DNA from: an uncultured Caulobacteraceae bacterium
Lineage (GTDB): Bacteria > Pseudomonadota > Alphaproteobacteria > Caulobacterales > Caulobacteraceae
Direction: 5' to 3'
NCBI GenBank assembly: GCA_903872075.1
Contig: CAIQJF010000045.1
Span: 1 to 64,000 of the forward strand
DNA length: 64,000 nt
Shown here one piece after another: positions 8,426 to 17,830 of this stretch; position 1 is the stretch's first letter, and each line of letters begins with the position of its first letter. Position numbers and translations under genes: made by a program. The notes beneath the pieces are model-generated. The model made no database searches. It saw only the letters and a list, made by a program, of their open reading frames with translations, and had not been told where the DNA came from.

Positions 8426-10513
8426 GTGGCGGATGGCAGTCCGAATCTCAAACAGACCTCAATGGTCTCGGTGGATGTTTTCGGTTTCGCGCGCGAAACC
8501 GATGAGGATCGCCAGAAGATCGCTCTGGCCTATGAAGCCCTGATCGCGCGCCTGGAAAGCGCCGCCAGCCGTCATGGCGGGCGCCTTTTCGCCAGCGACG
8601 AAGACGGCTTCATGATGGAGATGCCGGGCGCCGATGCGGCGCTGATCGCCGCAGAGGAAATCGCCACCGGGCCCTGGCCGCCTGTGCGGGTCGGAGCTCA
8701 CCAGGGCGACGCCGAAATCCTTCCGGGCGGAGACCTTGCGGGATCGACCGTTGCGGCCACCGCGCGGATTCAACACGCGGCCGACCGCGGCGCCGTCCTG
8801 GCCTCGGAAGAGATCCGCAAGGCCGTCAGCGCCAATCTGAGCCGTCGTCTCGTCCGCGCCGATCCGCCGACGCGCTTCGATCAGCCGGGCGATTCGAGCG
8901 CCGTGCATCGCCTGACCTTCGTTCCGGTGGTCGATCATGAGGCGGTGCGCAAGAACAACCGGCGACTCTATCTGACCGTCGCCGGTGTCGTTGCGGCGGT
9001 GTCCGGCCTGGTGTGGATCGTCTTCGGGCGCGACATTGCCACGACCCTGAACCCCCGGCACGACCATGTGGCGGTGCTCAAGTTGCAGGCGGGCGGCGGA
9101 AGCAAGGAGGCCGCGGAGTTCGCGGAAAACCTGACCAGCGAGATCGGCTATGTGCTGAAACAGGGCGCGGTGCCGACGGTGTCGGGGGCGGAAGCTGAGA
9201 CACTCAAAGGGTCTGACAACGCCACGCCGGTGCGCCGCCTCCAGGTGGGCGCGGTTCTGGACGGCAGCGTCGCGGCGGCAGGACCCAGTCTCAACGTCAA
9301 GCTACACATCGATGATCCGGTGCATCACCGCACGATCTGGTCGCATGAGTTCAGCGGAACCGGCGACGACCTGAAGACTCAGGTGGCCTCGCGTGTGATC
9401 GGGGTCCTGACCTGTTCCGCCCAGGCGCTGCGCCCGGGGGCCAAGGTCGCCGATCCGAACATCCTGACCCTGTATCTCAAGTTCTGCGACCTCGACTCCG
9501 ATGCGGCGTCCGACGCCAGCGCCCTGGTCGAGGAAGAGCGCATTCTCCGTCAACTGACCAGGACGGCCCCTGATTTCTCGGCCGGCCATGCGAAGCTCGC
9601 CCTGTTCCTGATTTCGAAGTCAGAGATCGACCCGGCCAATGCCTCGGCGCTGCGCACGGAGGCCAGCGCCGAGGCCGGTCGCGCCGTGACGCTCGATGCA
9701 AAGGATAGCGACGGCTATGTGGCCCGCGCGCGGCTGATGACGAGCGCCGGTTGGGCCGACCGGGAGAAGAACCTCACCCAGGCGCTGGCCCTGCCGGCGG
9801 CGGGCCCTGCCCCCCGCGTTGTCTATGCCCAGATGCTGCCGGAAGTCGGCCGCCTGAAGGACGCCGCGGGCCATGCCCAGAAGGCGACGACCCAGGCCCC
9901 CTGGGACGCCGACATCCTCAGCTTCTCGGCGCAACTGCTCGCCCAGGCCGGGCGGACGGACGATTCCGACCTAGCCCTGACCAAGGCGCTGCAAATGGCC
10001 CCCGGCAATCCGGTACTGCAGACGTTCCGATTCCACATCTACCAATGGTTGGGGCGGTGGGACGACGCGCTGAACATTCTCGACGACACTGCGAACCGGC
10101 CGCAGCAACTGGCGCAGGAAGACGACCTGGGCGCCACGAAGGCCTTTCTGCAGGCGATGCGGAGCGGCGACGGCGGCGCCAAGGCGGCCGCGCGGGACGC
10201 TGCGTACGCGTCCGCGCGCCGGGATCGTAGCCACCTGATGGCGTCGATCAGTCACCTCTCGGCCCTCGGCTTCACGGACGAGGCGTTCCGGTTGGCGTCG
10301 GAGATACCGCCCTCGGCGCAGTCCGACGACCTCTCCAGCCTGTTCACCCCCCTGAACGCGCCTCTGCGCCAGGATCCGCGGTTCATGGCCCTGGCCGCAA
10401 GGCTTGGCCTCACCGCTTACTGGACCGCTTCCGCCAAATGGCCCGACTTCTGCACGGCGAGCGACCTGCCCTACGCCTGCGCCACGGAGGCGGCAAAATA
10501 CGCGTCCAAGTAA
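8426..10513 (+). CDS. Cyclase-homology / TolB-like / TPR membrane protein
   Basis: A 695-residue protein with three parts. Residues about 10-165 resemble a class III nucleotide cyclase homology domain: VDVFGFARET and SDEDGF keep Asp residues that could be the metal ligands, but the helix that normally reads VNVAARLE is VAATARIQ, so the transition-state Asn is missing. A membrane helix follows (YLTVAGVVAAVSGLVWIVFG, near 190). After it comes a TolB-like domain (about 210-340, HVAVLKL to VLTCSAQALRPG), then TPR-like repeats to the end. The same architecture occurs in alphaproteobacterial proteins annotated as adenylate cyclases. Activity is doubtful; a sensory or scaffolding role is possible. 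Start GTG at 8426. Confidence 0.75.
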   Translation: MADGSPNLKQTSMVSVDVFGFARETDEDRQKIALAYEALIARLESAASRHGGRLFASDEDGFMMEMPGADAALIAAEEIATGPWPPVRVGAHQGDAEILPGGDLAGSTVAATARIQHAADRGAVLASEEIRKAVSANLSRRLVRADPPTRFDQPGDSSAVHRLTFVPVVDHEAVRKNNRRLYLTVAGVVAAVSGLVWIVFGRDIATTLNPRHDHVAVLKLQAGGGSKEAAEFAENLTSEIGYVLKQGAVPTVSGAEAETLKGSDNATPVRRLQVGAVLDGSVAAAGPSLNVKLHIDDPVHHRTIWSHEFSGTGDDLKTQVASRVIGVLTCSAQALRPGAKVADPNILTLYLKFCDLDSDAASDASALVEEERILRQLTRTAPDFSAGHAKLALFLISKSEIDPANASALRTEASAEAGRAVTLDAKDSDGYVARARLMTSAGWADREKNLTQALALPAAGPAPRVVYAQMLPEVGRLKDAAGHAQKATTQAPWDADILSFSAQLLAQAGRTDDSDLALTKALQMAPGNPVLQTFRFHIYQWLGRWDDALNILDDTANRPQQLAQEDDLGATKAFLQAMRSGDGGAKAAARDAAYASARRDRSHLMASISHLSALGFTDEAFRLASEIPPSAQSDDLSSLFTPLNAPLRQDPRFMALAARLGLTAYWTASAKWPDFCTASDLPYACATEAAKYASK

Positions 10514-11100
10514 GAGTTGCGCTGACGGCGATCGCCACGGGGTTGCTCGCCGCCAGTGCGGCAGGGGCCCAGGTGATCGAGATCCAGGACGATGGGGCGG
10601 TGGTGACCTATGGCGGGCCGACCCGGTTCGACGATAGCGGGGCCCACCCCCTGACTGTTTCGCCGCCGCCTTCCTCCGGGCGACCCTCGGCGACGCCGTC
10701 GCCTGCGGTCGCTGAAGCCATCCAATCGGCGGCAGCGCGCCACCAGATCAGCGCCGAACTTGTTTCCGCCGTGGCGTGGCGAGAGTCGGGCTTCAATCCG
10801 ATGGCCGTCTCGCCCAAGGGCGCCAGAGGGGTCATGCAGCTGATGCCCGGCACCGCCCGCGCGCTTGGGATCGACGCGAGGGATACAATCGCCAATATCG
10901 ACGGCGGCGCGGACTACCTGTCCCGGATGATGCGGCGGTTCGACGGCGATCTGGTCAAGACGCTGGCGGCCTACAATGCCGGCCCGGAAGCCGTGGACCG
11001 CTACGGCGGCCTGCCCCCTTACGCCGAGACTGCAAACTATGTCCGGGCCATCCTCCGGCGACTAGGACAACCCATTGGCGCGAGCGCCGGCCTGCCCTGA
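10438..11100 (+). CDS. virB1: Lytic transglycosylase, VirB1-like
   Basis: A 220-residue SLT-family muramidase that would cut peptidoglycan glycan strands to open a path for the secretion apparatus. The catalytic Glu is in AWRESGFNP (near residue 118), followed by GARGVMQLMPGTA and TLAAYNAGPEAV, the diagnostic goose-lysozyme motifs. A hydrophobic stretch (VALTAIATGLLAASAAGA) serves as a signal peptide. The only reasonable start, ATG 10438, overlaps the previous gene by 76 bp and gives the signal a long basic n-region; no later ATG, GTG or TTG precedes the hydrophobic core. It is convergent with virB11, 11 bp away, so the VirB1 role is inferred from position. Confidence 0.85.
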   Translation: MARLLHGERPALRLRHGGGKIRVQVRVALTAIATGLLAASAAGAQVIEIQDDGAVVTYGGPTRFDDSGAHPLTVSPPPSSGRPSATPSPAVAEAIQSAAARHQISAELVSAVAWRESGFNPMAVSPKGARGVMQLMPGTARALGIDARDTIANIDGGADYLSRMMRRFDGDLVKTLAAYNAGPEAVDRYGGLPPYAETANYVRAILRRLGQPIGASAGLP

Positions 11101-11111
11101 ATGATAGCAGG

Positions 11112-12098
11112 TCAGGCGCTCTCCACCGGAGGGCGCAGCCAGACATCGCTGATGACGCGCCGGCCGTCGGACCGCTTCAGCTGAACGACGATGTCGATCA
11201 CCCGGCGCGCATAGGCCTGGATGGCGGCCCAGCCCATATCAACGCCGCTCAGCAGGGCCAGCATGGTGATCTGATCGAAGGCCCCCTCGGGACTGTCCGC
11301 ATGGACGGTGGTGACGGAGCCGGGATGGCCGGTGTTCACCGCGCGCAAGAAGGCGAAGGCCTCGGCCCCCCGCAGCTCGCCCAGCAGGATGCGGTCCGGC
11401 CGCATGCGCAGGGAGGCCTGAAGCAGTTCTTCAGCACCGACCCGGGCTTCGCCCTGATCGCCGCGAACGGCGATGAGCCCCACGGCATTGGGCTGGATCA
11501 GGCGAATCTCCGGCGTGTCCTCGATGGCGATCAGGCGTTCGGCCGGGTCGATCTCCTTGACCAGGGCGTTGAGCAGGGTGGTCTTGCCGGACGACGTGCC
11601 GCCGGACAGAACGATGGTCTTGCGGCGGCGGACTGCCAGAGCCAGGAAACCGCGGAGATCATCGGCGGCGAGCAGGGCGCGCAAATCGGCGTCCACCCCC
11701 TCCCCGGCCTGCGCGCGGGCCGCCGGATCGAACAGGCCGGTCCGATCGAGTTCGCCAAGCGAGAGGTCGGAAATGGCATGCTTGCGGATCGCCAGAACCA
11801 GACCGTCGCGGGCGGCCGGCGGAGCGATGATCTGGATCCGCGCGCCGTCGGGCAGGCTGGCCGACAGCAGCGGCTGTTCGCGATTGACGCCCTGGTGCGC
11901 GGCGCCGGCGACCTGACGCGCCAGGCGGCTCAGGTCCACCTCGCTAAGCTGCGGCGCGTCGAAACGGCTTGTCTCGCCGGACGTCGTCTCGACCCAAACC
12001 TCGCCCGGGCGGTTGACCAGGATGTCGGTGACATCCGGCCGTGAGAGCCAGGGATCGAGTGGCGCGAGATAGCGTCTGAGATAGACGCGATCGTTCAT
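11112..12098 (-). CDS. virB11: Type IV secretion ATPase VirB11
   Basis: A hexameric AAA+-like ATPase on the cytoplasmic face of the T4SS, powering pilus biogenesis and substrate transfer. The 328-residue protein has an N-terminal domain, then Walker A GGTSSGKTTL (near residue 164), an Asp box (IAIEDTPEI), a Walker-B-like LLGELRGAEAFAFL and the His box GHPGSVTTVHAD. It is the last gene of the virB operon and overlaps virB10 by four bases (ATGA). Confidence 0.96.
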   Translation of the reverse strand: MNDRVYLRRYLAPLDPWLSRPDVTDILVNRPGEVWVETTSGETSRFDAPQLSEVDLSRLARQVAGAAHQGVNREQPLLSASLPDGARIQIIAPPAARDGLVLAIRKHAISDLSLGELDRTGLFDPAARAQAGEGVDADLRALLAADDLRGFLALAVRRRKTIVLSGGTSSGKTTLLNALVKEIDPAERLIAIEDTPEIRLIQPNAVGLIAVRGDQGEARVGAEELLQASLRMRPDRILLGELRGAEAFAFLRAVNTGHPGSVTTVHADSPEGAFDQITMLALLSGVDMGWAAIQAYARRVIDIVVQLKRSDGRRVISDVWLRPPVESA

Positions 12099-13189
12099 CG
12101 GCCCTGGATCACGTCGCTGAAGTCGAGGTCACGCGCGACGAAGACCCGGATGGCCTGCCCCTGGGCGATCGTCACGGTCGTGGGAATGTCGATATCCTTC
12201 TGCAACGCGACCGTGGCGACATTGGCGGCCTGCTGCGGCGAGCCGATGACCAGGGCGTTGACGCCGCCCGACCCGCCGGCCTGATTGGCCAGAGCCTGGA
12301 CGCCGCCGTCGATAACCGAGAGCAGGATCGCCCCGCCGAAACGCTGGAAGAAGTGGGTGTTGACCTTGCCCTCCAGGCCGCCGCGACCGAGGCGATCGCC
12401 GGCCGGCGAACCCAGGTTGATCGACACGCCATCCGGGGTCAGCAGGCGCGACCAGATCACGAAGGCCCGGGATTGGCCCTGGGCCACGCCGCTCTTGTAT
12501 TCGCCGATGAGTTTCGAACCGCGCGGAATGACCACCGTCGTACCATCGAAGCCGCTGACGTCGCGGCTCACAACCGCCCGCGCGAAACCCGGCACATCGG
12601 AGATGATCCCGGTCTCCATCACCGCCGAAATGATCGTGCCCTGGGGGGCCACGAGAGCGGGGTTGGCGAGGCGGGTGGCGCGCGCGGTGTCCACCTGGGC
12701 GCTGGCGACGCGCTGGGCGAACCGTTCATCAGATCCCAGGCGCGCACCGCCGTCGCGGGAGGGGCCAACGGCCTGTCCCGGGGCGGCGGACAGCACCGCT
12801 GGCTCCGCCGGTTCGCTGAGATCAACGACCATGGACGGCGCGCGAAGGCGCGCCTGGGCGTCGGCCGCCGCCTGCGCGGCCGCGGGGTCTGGCTGAACCG
12901 AGGGTTGGGCGATTTGAGCCTGGACAGGCATGACGACCGGAGCCGGCGCGGGCGTGGCCTGGGCGAGCCGCATCACACGCGGCGGCTGAGGTGTGATGCC
13001 CTGCGCCCGTGCGTGGCGGCCGGCGCTGAGTGAGAGATAGACCACCAACCCCAGCGCACAGACTCCGGCGACACCGGTGAGGAAGCCGAACGGACTTTCA
13101 CGCCCAGCGACAGCCGAGGGACCGCTGGAAAGACGTGCGATCAGGGCGGCGTCCTCGAACTCCTTCCGGATGGGTTCAGATGGCGTCAT
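12095..13189 (-). CDS. virB10: T4SS core-complex protein VirB10 (TrbI-like)
   Basis: The energy-sensing scaffold that spans both membranes. The 364-residue protein has a short cytoplasmic N-terminus, a membrane helix (GVCALGLVVYLSLSA near residues 40-55), a proline- and alanine-rich linker, and the C-terminal VirB10 beta-barrel domain (about 170-360). In that domain GTIISAVMETGIISDVPGFA and VIPRGSKLIGEY are typical. It overlaps virB9 upstream and virB11 downstream by four bases each. Confidence 0.95.
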   Translation of the reverse strand: MTPSEPIRKEFEDAALIARLSSGPSAVAGRESPFGFLTGVAGVCALGLVVYLSLSAGRHARAQGITPQPPRVMRLAQATPAPAPVVMPVQAQIAQPSVQPDPAAAQAAADAQARLRAPSMVVDLSEPAEPAVLSAAPGQAVGPSRDGGARLGSDERFAQRVASAQVDTARATRLANPALVAPQGTIISAVMETGIISDVPGFARAVVSRDVSGFDGTTVVIPRGSKLIGEYKSGVAQGQSRAFVIWSRLLTPDGVSINLGSPAGDRLGRGGLEGKVNTHFFQRFGGAILLSVIDGGVQALANQAGGSGGVNALVIGSPQQAANVATVALQKDIDIPTTVTIAQGQAIRVFVARDLDFSDVIQGR

Positions 13190-13971
13190 TTGAAGAGACC
13201 TCTATGACGTTTGGCCGGTTTCCGGGCCAACGGACCGCCCAGCGGCTGGGGATAGCCATCGTTGATCACCTGCGTCACTTCGCCGCCCTGGCGGAGCACG
13301 AAGGCGGCGGCCAGGCGGTCAACGACCAGAAAACCGCCGCGGATGGCGGTATTAACGACGGCCTCCTTGCGATCGGCGTCGATGGCGAACACCGCCGGCA
13401 GTTCAGCCGCGGGCGCAAAGACGAAATAGGTGGCGCGTCCATCGTCGAACACCCGGGTCGGGGCAATCCGGGGGGACCCTTCGAGATGGTAAGCGTGGTT
13501 CACATCCGCGGGCGGCGCGACAACGGGAACCGGCTTGGGCTCCGGCAAGGCGACGAAGGGCTCGGGGTAGTCGAACCTCAGGCGGAAGATCAGGCCATGG
13601 TCGTCGCGCCGCGGCGCGCGGCGGGCGTGCAGGTCAAAGACATAGCGCCGCAGGTTGGTGATCACGGTCATGTCCGTGACGCTGCCGGCGTCCAGCGGCT
13701 TGAGGAACAGCAGATTGGCCTTGTGATTGGGGGTGATCTGCCACCCGAGGCCATCGCCAATCGAGACGTTTTCGATACGCTCACCCGCGCCGAACTCGAT
13801 GGTCATCTGGTAGCCTAGCGTGGCGTGAAGTTCGACCACCTCGTTGGGGTCGAAATGCACCACACGAATGCGCGGATCACCTGGACCGGGCTGGGGCGAC
13901 ACCGCGCCGAGCGCGGCGGCCGGGACCGCCGCGATGGACAGAAGGCCGATGAGGGCCGCCAGACGTCTCAT
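13186..13971 (-). CDS. virB9: T4SS outer-membrane core protein VirB9
   Basis: A 261-residue periplasmic/outer-membrane component that pairs with VirB10 and normally VirB7. It has a signal peptide (MRRLAALIGLLSIAAVPAAA), then the VirB9/CagX domain with DPRIRVVHFDPNEVVELHA, FGAGERIENVSIGD and the C-terminal ATYFVFAP. No VirB7 lipoprotein gene is visible nearby. ATGA overlaps join it to virB6 and virB10. Confidence 0.93.
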   Translation of the reverse strand: MRRLAALIGLLSIAAVPAAALGAVSPQPGPGDPRIRVVHFDPNEVVELHATLGYQMTIEFGAGERIENVSIGDGLGWQITPNHKANLLFLKPLDAGSVTDMTVITNLRRYVFDLHARRAPRRDDHGLIFRLRFDYPEPFVALPEPKPVPVVAPPADVNHAYHLEGSPRIAPTRVFDDGRATYFVFAPAAELPAVFAIDADRKEAVVNTAIRGGFLVVDRLAAAFVLRQGGEVTQVINDGYPQPLGGPLARKPAKRHRGLFK

Positions 13972-15137
13972 GCCCGCTCCGCAGCGCTGATACGGGCGCG
14001 ATCTCGCGTGAGGCGCGCCCTTCCGTAGGTTTCACCCAGGCGCACCGCGCGGGTCGACGGCGCAGTGAAGCGGTCGTCCGCCGCGGCGGTTCCTGGTGAG
14101 GCGGCCAGCGCCGCCCCGCCGCCGCCGGCGTCCACAAACGATGTGGTCCTCGCGCCGGCGCGACCGCCAACGCCGCCGGAAACGCGCACGGATCGGGTCT
14201 CGCCCGCGGCCCCGGCTGGGCCGGCGGCGGCCAGCCCCGTTTCCGATCGCGCCTCGGCCTTCCGCAGATTGAAGCCGCCGGCGACGATGAGCCCGGCCAG
14301 GATCAGGACCGCCTGGGCGGCGGCGAAGATCATGACAATGCTGGCGGCGGAGGCGGCCGTGTCGACATTCAGGGCATGGGCCTGCCGCTGACGCGAAAGT
14401 TCCTCGATCCAGGGCTGTATGACCACCAGCAGCAGCGAGGTTGTTATCCAGCACAGAAGCGGCGCGGCCATCGCCGCCACCAGCGCTCGGACCCATCCGA
14501 CAAAGAATCCGCGGGTCGCCTCGAACAGGAACAATGCGATGAAAACCGGACCCAGCGCGGTCAGAACGCCGGTGGCGATGGAGGAGACCGCCAGCACGCC
14601 GGAGGTGCTGGCCAGCAGGGATGTTCCGGCTTTCCACAGCTCATCCGCCGCCGCCGCGTCGCCGCCGCGCGACGCCAGGGCGTTCGGTCCGGCCTTCTTG
14701 CCGAATTCGATCTGATCGGCTGTCAGCTCATCGTAGGTCGCCTGCAGCGCCGTCACCGGGTCCGCGGCCGCGGCCGGCCGATCAAGCGCCATGGGCCGAC
14801 TGATGACCCTGGCGATCTCCAGCGGCGCATTGGCCGCGACATCGAAGACGACGGTCTGGAAGGCGCCCCAGTTCAGGGTGAGCGCCAGGATGCCGCCGAC
14901 CTCGAGCGCGACCATCGGCGCATCAGAGAGCTTCTGATTGCCCATGGCGAACATCAGCCGATAGCCGATGACGGCCACGTAGATGACCAGCATCGCCGTC
15001 AAAGCCGCGGGCCATGGCGAGCCCGGCCCGGTCAGCGCCTGATATCCGGCCACCGAATAGGTCTGCACCTGGCAATCGATCGCGCCCAGGGTGTCGCGCA
15101 CCAGTCCAAGCTGCGTGACGGTGGAGGGACAGGCCAT
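13968..15137 (-). CDS. virB6: T4SS inner-membrane protein VirB6 (TrbL/VirB6)
   Basis: A 389-residue polytopic membrane protein with five to six hydrophobic segments in its first 290 residues (for example ALTAMLVIYVAVIGYRLMF, VALEVGGILALTLNWG, ASIVMIFAAAQAVLILAGL). A glycine/alanine-rich, charged tail follows. This is the VirB6 topology of the inner-membrane channel. Its start overlaps the virB4 stop by one base (TGATG). No VirB8-like sequence is fused to the tail or lies between this gene and virB9. Confidence 0.9.
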   Translation of the reverse strand: MACPSTVTQLGLVRDTLGAIDCQVQTYSVAGYQALTGPGSPWPAALTAMLVIYVAVIGYRLMFAMGNQKLSDAPMVALEVGGILALTLNWGAFQTVVFDVAANAPLEIARVISRPMALDRPAAAADPVTALQATYDELTADQIEFGKKAGPNALASRGGDAAAADELWKAGTSLLASTSGVLAVSSIATGVLTALGPVFIALFLFEATRGFFVGWVRALVAAMAAPLLCWITTSLLLVVIQPWIEELSRQRQAHALNVDTAASAASIVMIFAAAQAVLILAGLIVAGGFNLRKAEARSETGLAAAGPAGAAGETRSVRVSGGVGGRAGARTTSFVDAGGGGAALAASPGTAAADDRFTAPSTRAVRLGETYGRARLTRDRARISAAERA

Positions 15138-17545
15138 CAGCTCGTCGCCCCGGCCCTGCGGCGGCCGGCCGGGGTCCAGGCCATCAGCGGGCCCATCCAG
15201 TCGTCGGGATCATCGCCAACCTCGGCCCGAATGGAATCCAGCTGGCGCACCGTTCGTTCAGTGCCGGCCAGAACGCGCAGTTCGTCGGACATCCCGGTCA
15301 GGTCCAGGCGGGCCACAACGCTGTGGTCGGCCTGTTTGACCAGAAAGCAGCGAGAGGTGTCGGGCAGGGTCCGGATCAGATCGAACTCGTGCTCCGAGAG
15401 GCCGAAACCGCCCACATAGTCGGCGCGGCGCGCCTTGGGATTGGGGAAGAAAATCTGGGTGGCGGTCTGCTCGATGATCGCCGCGCCGACCCGGCTCTCG
15501 AGCGCATCCACGGCGTTCTGCGTGCAGAAGCCGATCACGCCGTTCCGCTTACGGATGGTCTTCTCCCAGTCGCGCACCCGGCCGACGAAGACATCGTCAT
15601 CGAGCGCCTTCCAGCCCTCATCGACGATAATGACCGTGGGCGTCCCGTCGAGCTGCTGCTCGATCCGGTGGAACAGGTACATCATGGCCGGCGTGCGCGT
15701 GACCGGCGTGTCCAGAATCCGGGTCATGTCGAACCCGAACACGTCGTGATCGAAGTCGACCCGATCCTCGGCGTTGTCGAAAAGCCAGGCGTGCTCGCCG
15801 TCATCGCACCAGGCCCGAAGACGGGCCGCGAGGTCGCCTGAACTCGGCCGGCGCGCGCCCACGAACAGCTCGCGCAGAAAGCGCAGGCGCCGGTGATCCG
15901 GCGGCTGGCTGAAGTTGGCGTCCACGGCGTCCACGATCAGGGCGCGGTCCTCTGTATCCAGACTCTCGCCCCCGCTGGTCAGGATGCGCGCCAGCCACTC
16001 GGTGAGGAAGGCGCGGTTTGCGACGGTGTCGTCCATGCGCAGCGGATTGAGGCCAGTGGGCTCGCCGGGACGGAGGATGTCGTAACGTCCGCGCACGGCG
16101 CGAACAAAGATTTCCGCGCCGCGGTCCTTGTCGAAATAGAACACCTTCGGGCGGAATTTGCTGGCCTGCGCCGCGAGGAAGGTGAGCAGGACGGTCTTGC
16201 CGGTCCCGCTGGGGCCGATGACGGTGAAGTTGCCCAGATCGCCGCTGTGGAAGTTGAAATAGTAGGGGCCTGCGGCGGTGGTCTCCAGCACACAGACCGC
16301 TTCGCCCCAATGGTTGCCTTCGGCCGTGCCCTGCGGATGGTTATGAAAGGCGGCGAAGCCGGCGAAATTGGCGGTCGACACCAGAGCGCGACGGGCGATG
16401 AACGGGAAATTCCCCGGAAACTGCGCCCAGAACGCCGGCTCGAGATTGACGTCCTCACGCACGGCCACCGCACCGGTCTCGGCCAGGGCGGCCTGCACCT
16501 CGGCGGCGGCGCCGTTCAGTTCCTCGAGACTCTCGGCCTTCACAAGGATGGAGAGATGATGTTCGCCATAGGCCATGCGCCCGGCAGCCATGGCGTCGCG
16601 CGCGTCATGCAGTTCGTCCCTGGCGCTGACCGCCACGTCATCCGCGGCGCGAAGGCGGCGAAGGGCGAGGCTCATGCGATCCAGGGTCACCTGGCGATCG
16701 AGAAACGAAAAACTCTGGGTGAGCGCCATCTCGAACGGCAGACGCAGAACGCCGTCCAGCATCCCCGGCGTCGACCTCAGCGGGTAGTCCTTCAGGGAGA
16801 TCGCCGCCCCATAGACCGCCGGCCGTCCCGCCGCCGCCCCGAACTCCATGGCGTCCAGCCCGAATGTCAGGCGGCGGTCGGCGAGCGCGGCCCCGATATC
16901 GCCGGCTGGCGCGAGGACCGGCCGCATCTCCCCGGTCACGAGGGAAGCCAGGAACGAACATGGCTCTGAACAGAGGCCGTGGCGGCCCTGATAGGTGGTC
17001 AGCAGCCGGGCGCCATAGGGCGCGAGCGTGGCCATGAAGGTTTCGCGCGTGGCGCTGAGCTGGCGCAGTTCCTGACTGAGGTCCGACGTCTCCCGCGTCG
17101 CCGACCGGAACAGTCGCTCGACCAGACCGGCATTGCCTTGCAGAGGCCGGCGCACCAGTGTCAGAAACAGGTCGTTGACGAACAATCTACGCTCGGCGAG
17201 CAGGCCGCTCCACCGGCGATCCAGCCCGTCGCAGAAGGGGTCCTCAAAGCCGGCCGTCAGCTCGGCCGTCACCCTTCGGCGGACAATGTGGTGATAGATG
17301 CCGAGGCGCGAATTTGCCGCCCCGCGATAGAGCGACTCGCGCACCTGCTTGCGGTAGCTGAGCTCCTCGTCATCCACGGTCTCAAAGGGAAATCCCTCCA
17401 GGCGGATAACCTGCACGAGCAGCCCGTCGCGCGTCAGAAGCGTGGAGTCGTCCAGGTGCCTTGCGTAGGGCAGGCGATCACCGATCGCGGCTTCTTTGGC
17501 GGCCAGTTTGCGATGCAGACCCGCCGAGCGATAGGACTGGCTCAT
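15137..17545 (-). CDS. virB4: T4SS ATPase VirB4
   Basis: The large ATPase conserved in all T4SS, 802 residues here. The N-terminal CagE/TrbE/VirB domain (DDSTLLTRDGLLVQVIRLEG near residue 30) is followed by Walker A GPSGTGKTVLLTFLAAQ near 443, Walker B with VIIVDEGWKALDD, and GFCTQNAVDAL. The start ATG at 17545 is chosen because it forms an ATGA overlap with the virB3 stop, matching the other joints of the operon; a reading from 17596 would overlap virB3 by 55 bp. Confidence 0.95.
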   Translation of the reverse strand: MSQSYRSAGLHRKLAAKEAAIGDRLPYARHLDDSTLLTRDGLLVQVIRLEGFPFETVDDEELSYRKQVRESLYRGAANSRLGIYHHIVRRRVTAELTAGFEDPFCDGLDRRWSGLLAERRLFVNDLFLTLVRRPLQGNAGLVERLFRSATRETSDLSQELRQLSATRETFMATLAPYGARLLTTYQGRHGLCSEPCSFLASLVTGEMRPVLAPAGDIGAALADRRLTFGLDAMEFGAAAGRPAVYGAAISLKDYPLRSTPGMLDGVLRLPFEMALTQSFSFLDRQVTLDRMSLALRRLRAADDVAVSARDELHDARDAMAAGRMAYGEHHLSILVKAESLEELNGAAAEVQAALAETGAVAVREDVNLEPAFWAQFPGNFPFIARRALVSTANFAGFAAFHNHPQGTAEGNHWGEAVCVLETTAAGPYYFNFHSGDLGNFTVIGPSGTGKTVLLTFLAAQASKFRPKVFYFDKDRGAEIFVRAVRGRYDILRPGEPTGLNPLRMDDTVANRAFLTEWLARILTSGGESLDTEDRALIVDAVDANFSQPPDHRRLRFLRELFVGARRPSSGDLAARLRAWCDDGEHAWLFDNAEDRVDFDHDVFGFDMTRILDTPVTRTPAMMYLFHRIEQQLDGTPTVIIVDEGWKALDDDVFVGRVRDWEKTIRKRNGVIGFCTQNAVDALESRVGAAIIEQTATQIFFPNPKARRADYVGGFGLSEHEFDLIRTLPDTSRCFLVKQADHSVVARLDLTGMSDELRVLAGTERTVRQLDSIRAEVGDDPDDWMGPLMAWTPAGRRRAGATS

Positions 17546-17826
17546 GGGCGGTAAGAGTTGGCGCGCCAGAACCCGTGGTTTCGCACCCTCGGACAACGGC
17601 TGGCGCGGACGATCCAGAGGTCGAAGAACCGCGGTTCGTGCAGGCAGCCAAAATAGCCCACGGCGTGGATGACGACGGCCAGAAGCAGCGCCCAGAAGGA
17701 CTTCGAGATCAGGAAGCCTTCCACTGTGACGATCAGGTTGAACACCGCGTAGCTATAGGTCACCCCCGCGAACATCTGCGGGCGGGTCAGGACAGTGCAG
17801 ATCGGATCCGACGCGAGACCGGCCAA
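17542..17826 (-). CDS. virB3: T4SS protein VirB3
   Basis: A small inner-membrane protein of the T4SS. Only TTG starts are available: TTG 17826 gives 94 residues (LAGLASDPICTVLTRPQ and on), TTG 17871 gives 109 and overlaps virB2 by 41 bp. I prefer 17826 because VirB3 proteins begin just before the LTRPxMFAGV segment, which is present. Two hydrophobic segments follow (AGVTYSYAVFNLIVTVEGFL and FWALLLAVVIHAVGYFG). It sits between virB2 and virB4 as in canonical systems. Confidence 0.82.
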   Translation of the reverse strand: MAGLASDPICTVLTRPQMFAGVTYSYAVFNLIVTVEGFLISKSFWALLLAVVIHAVGYFGCLHEPRFFDLWIVRASRCPRVRNHGFWRANSYRP

Positions 17827-17830
17827 GGCG

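Noticed and set aside
13968..15137. A VirB8 domain fused to the VirB6 tail
   Set aside because: The tail is Gly/Ala-rich and charged, lacking the membrane helix and NTF2-like domain of VirB8.
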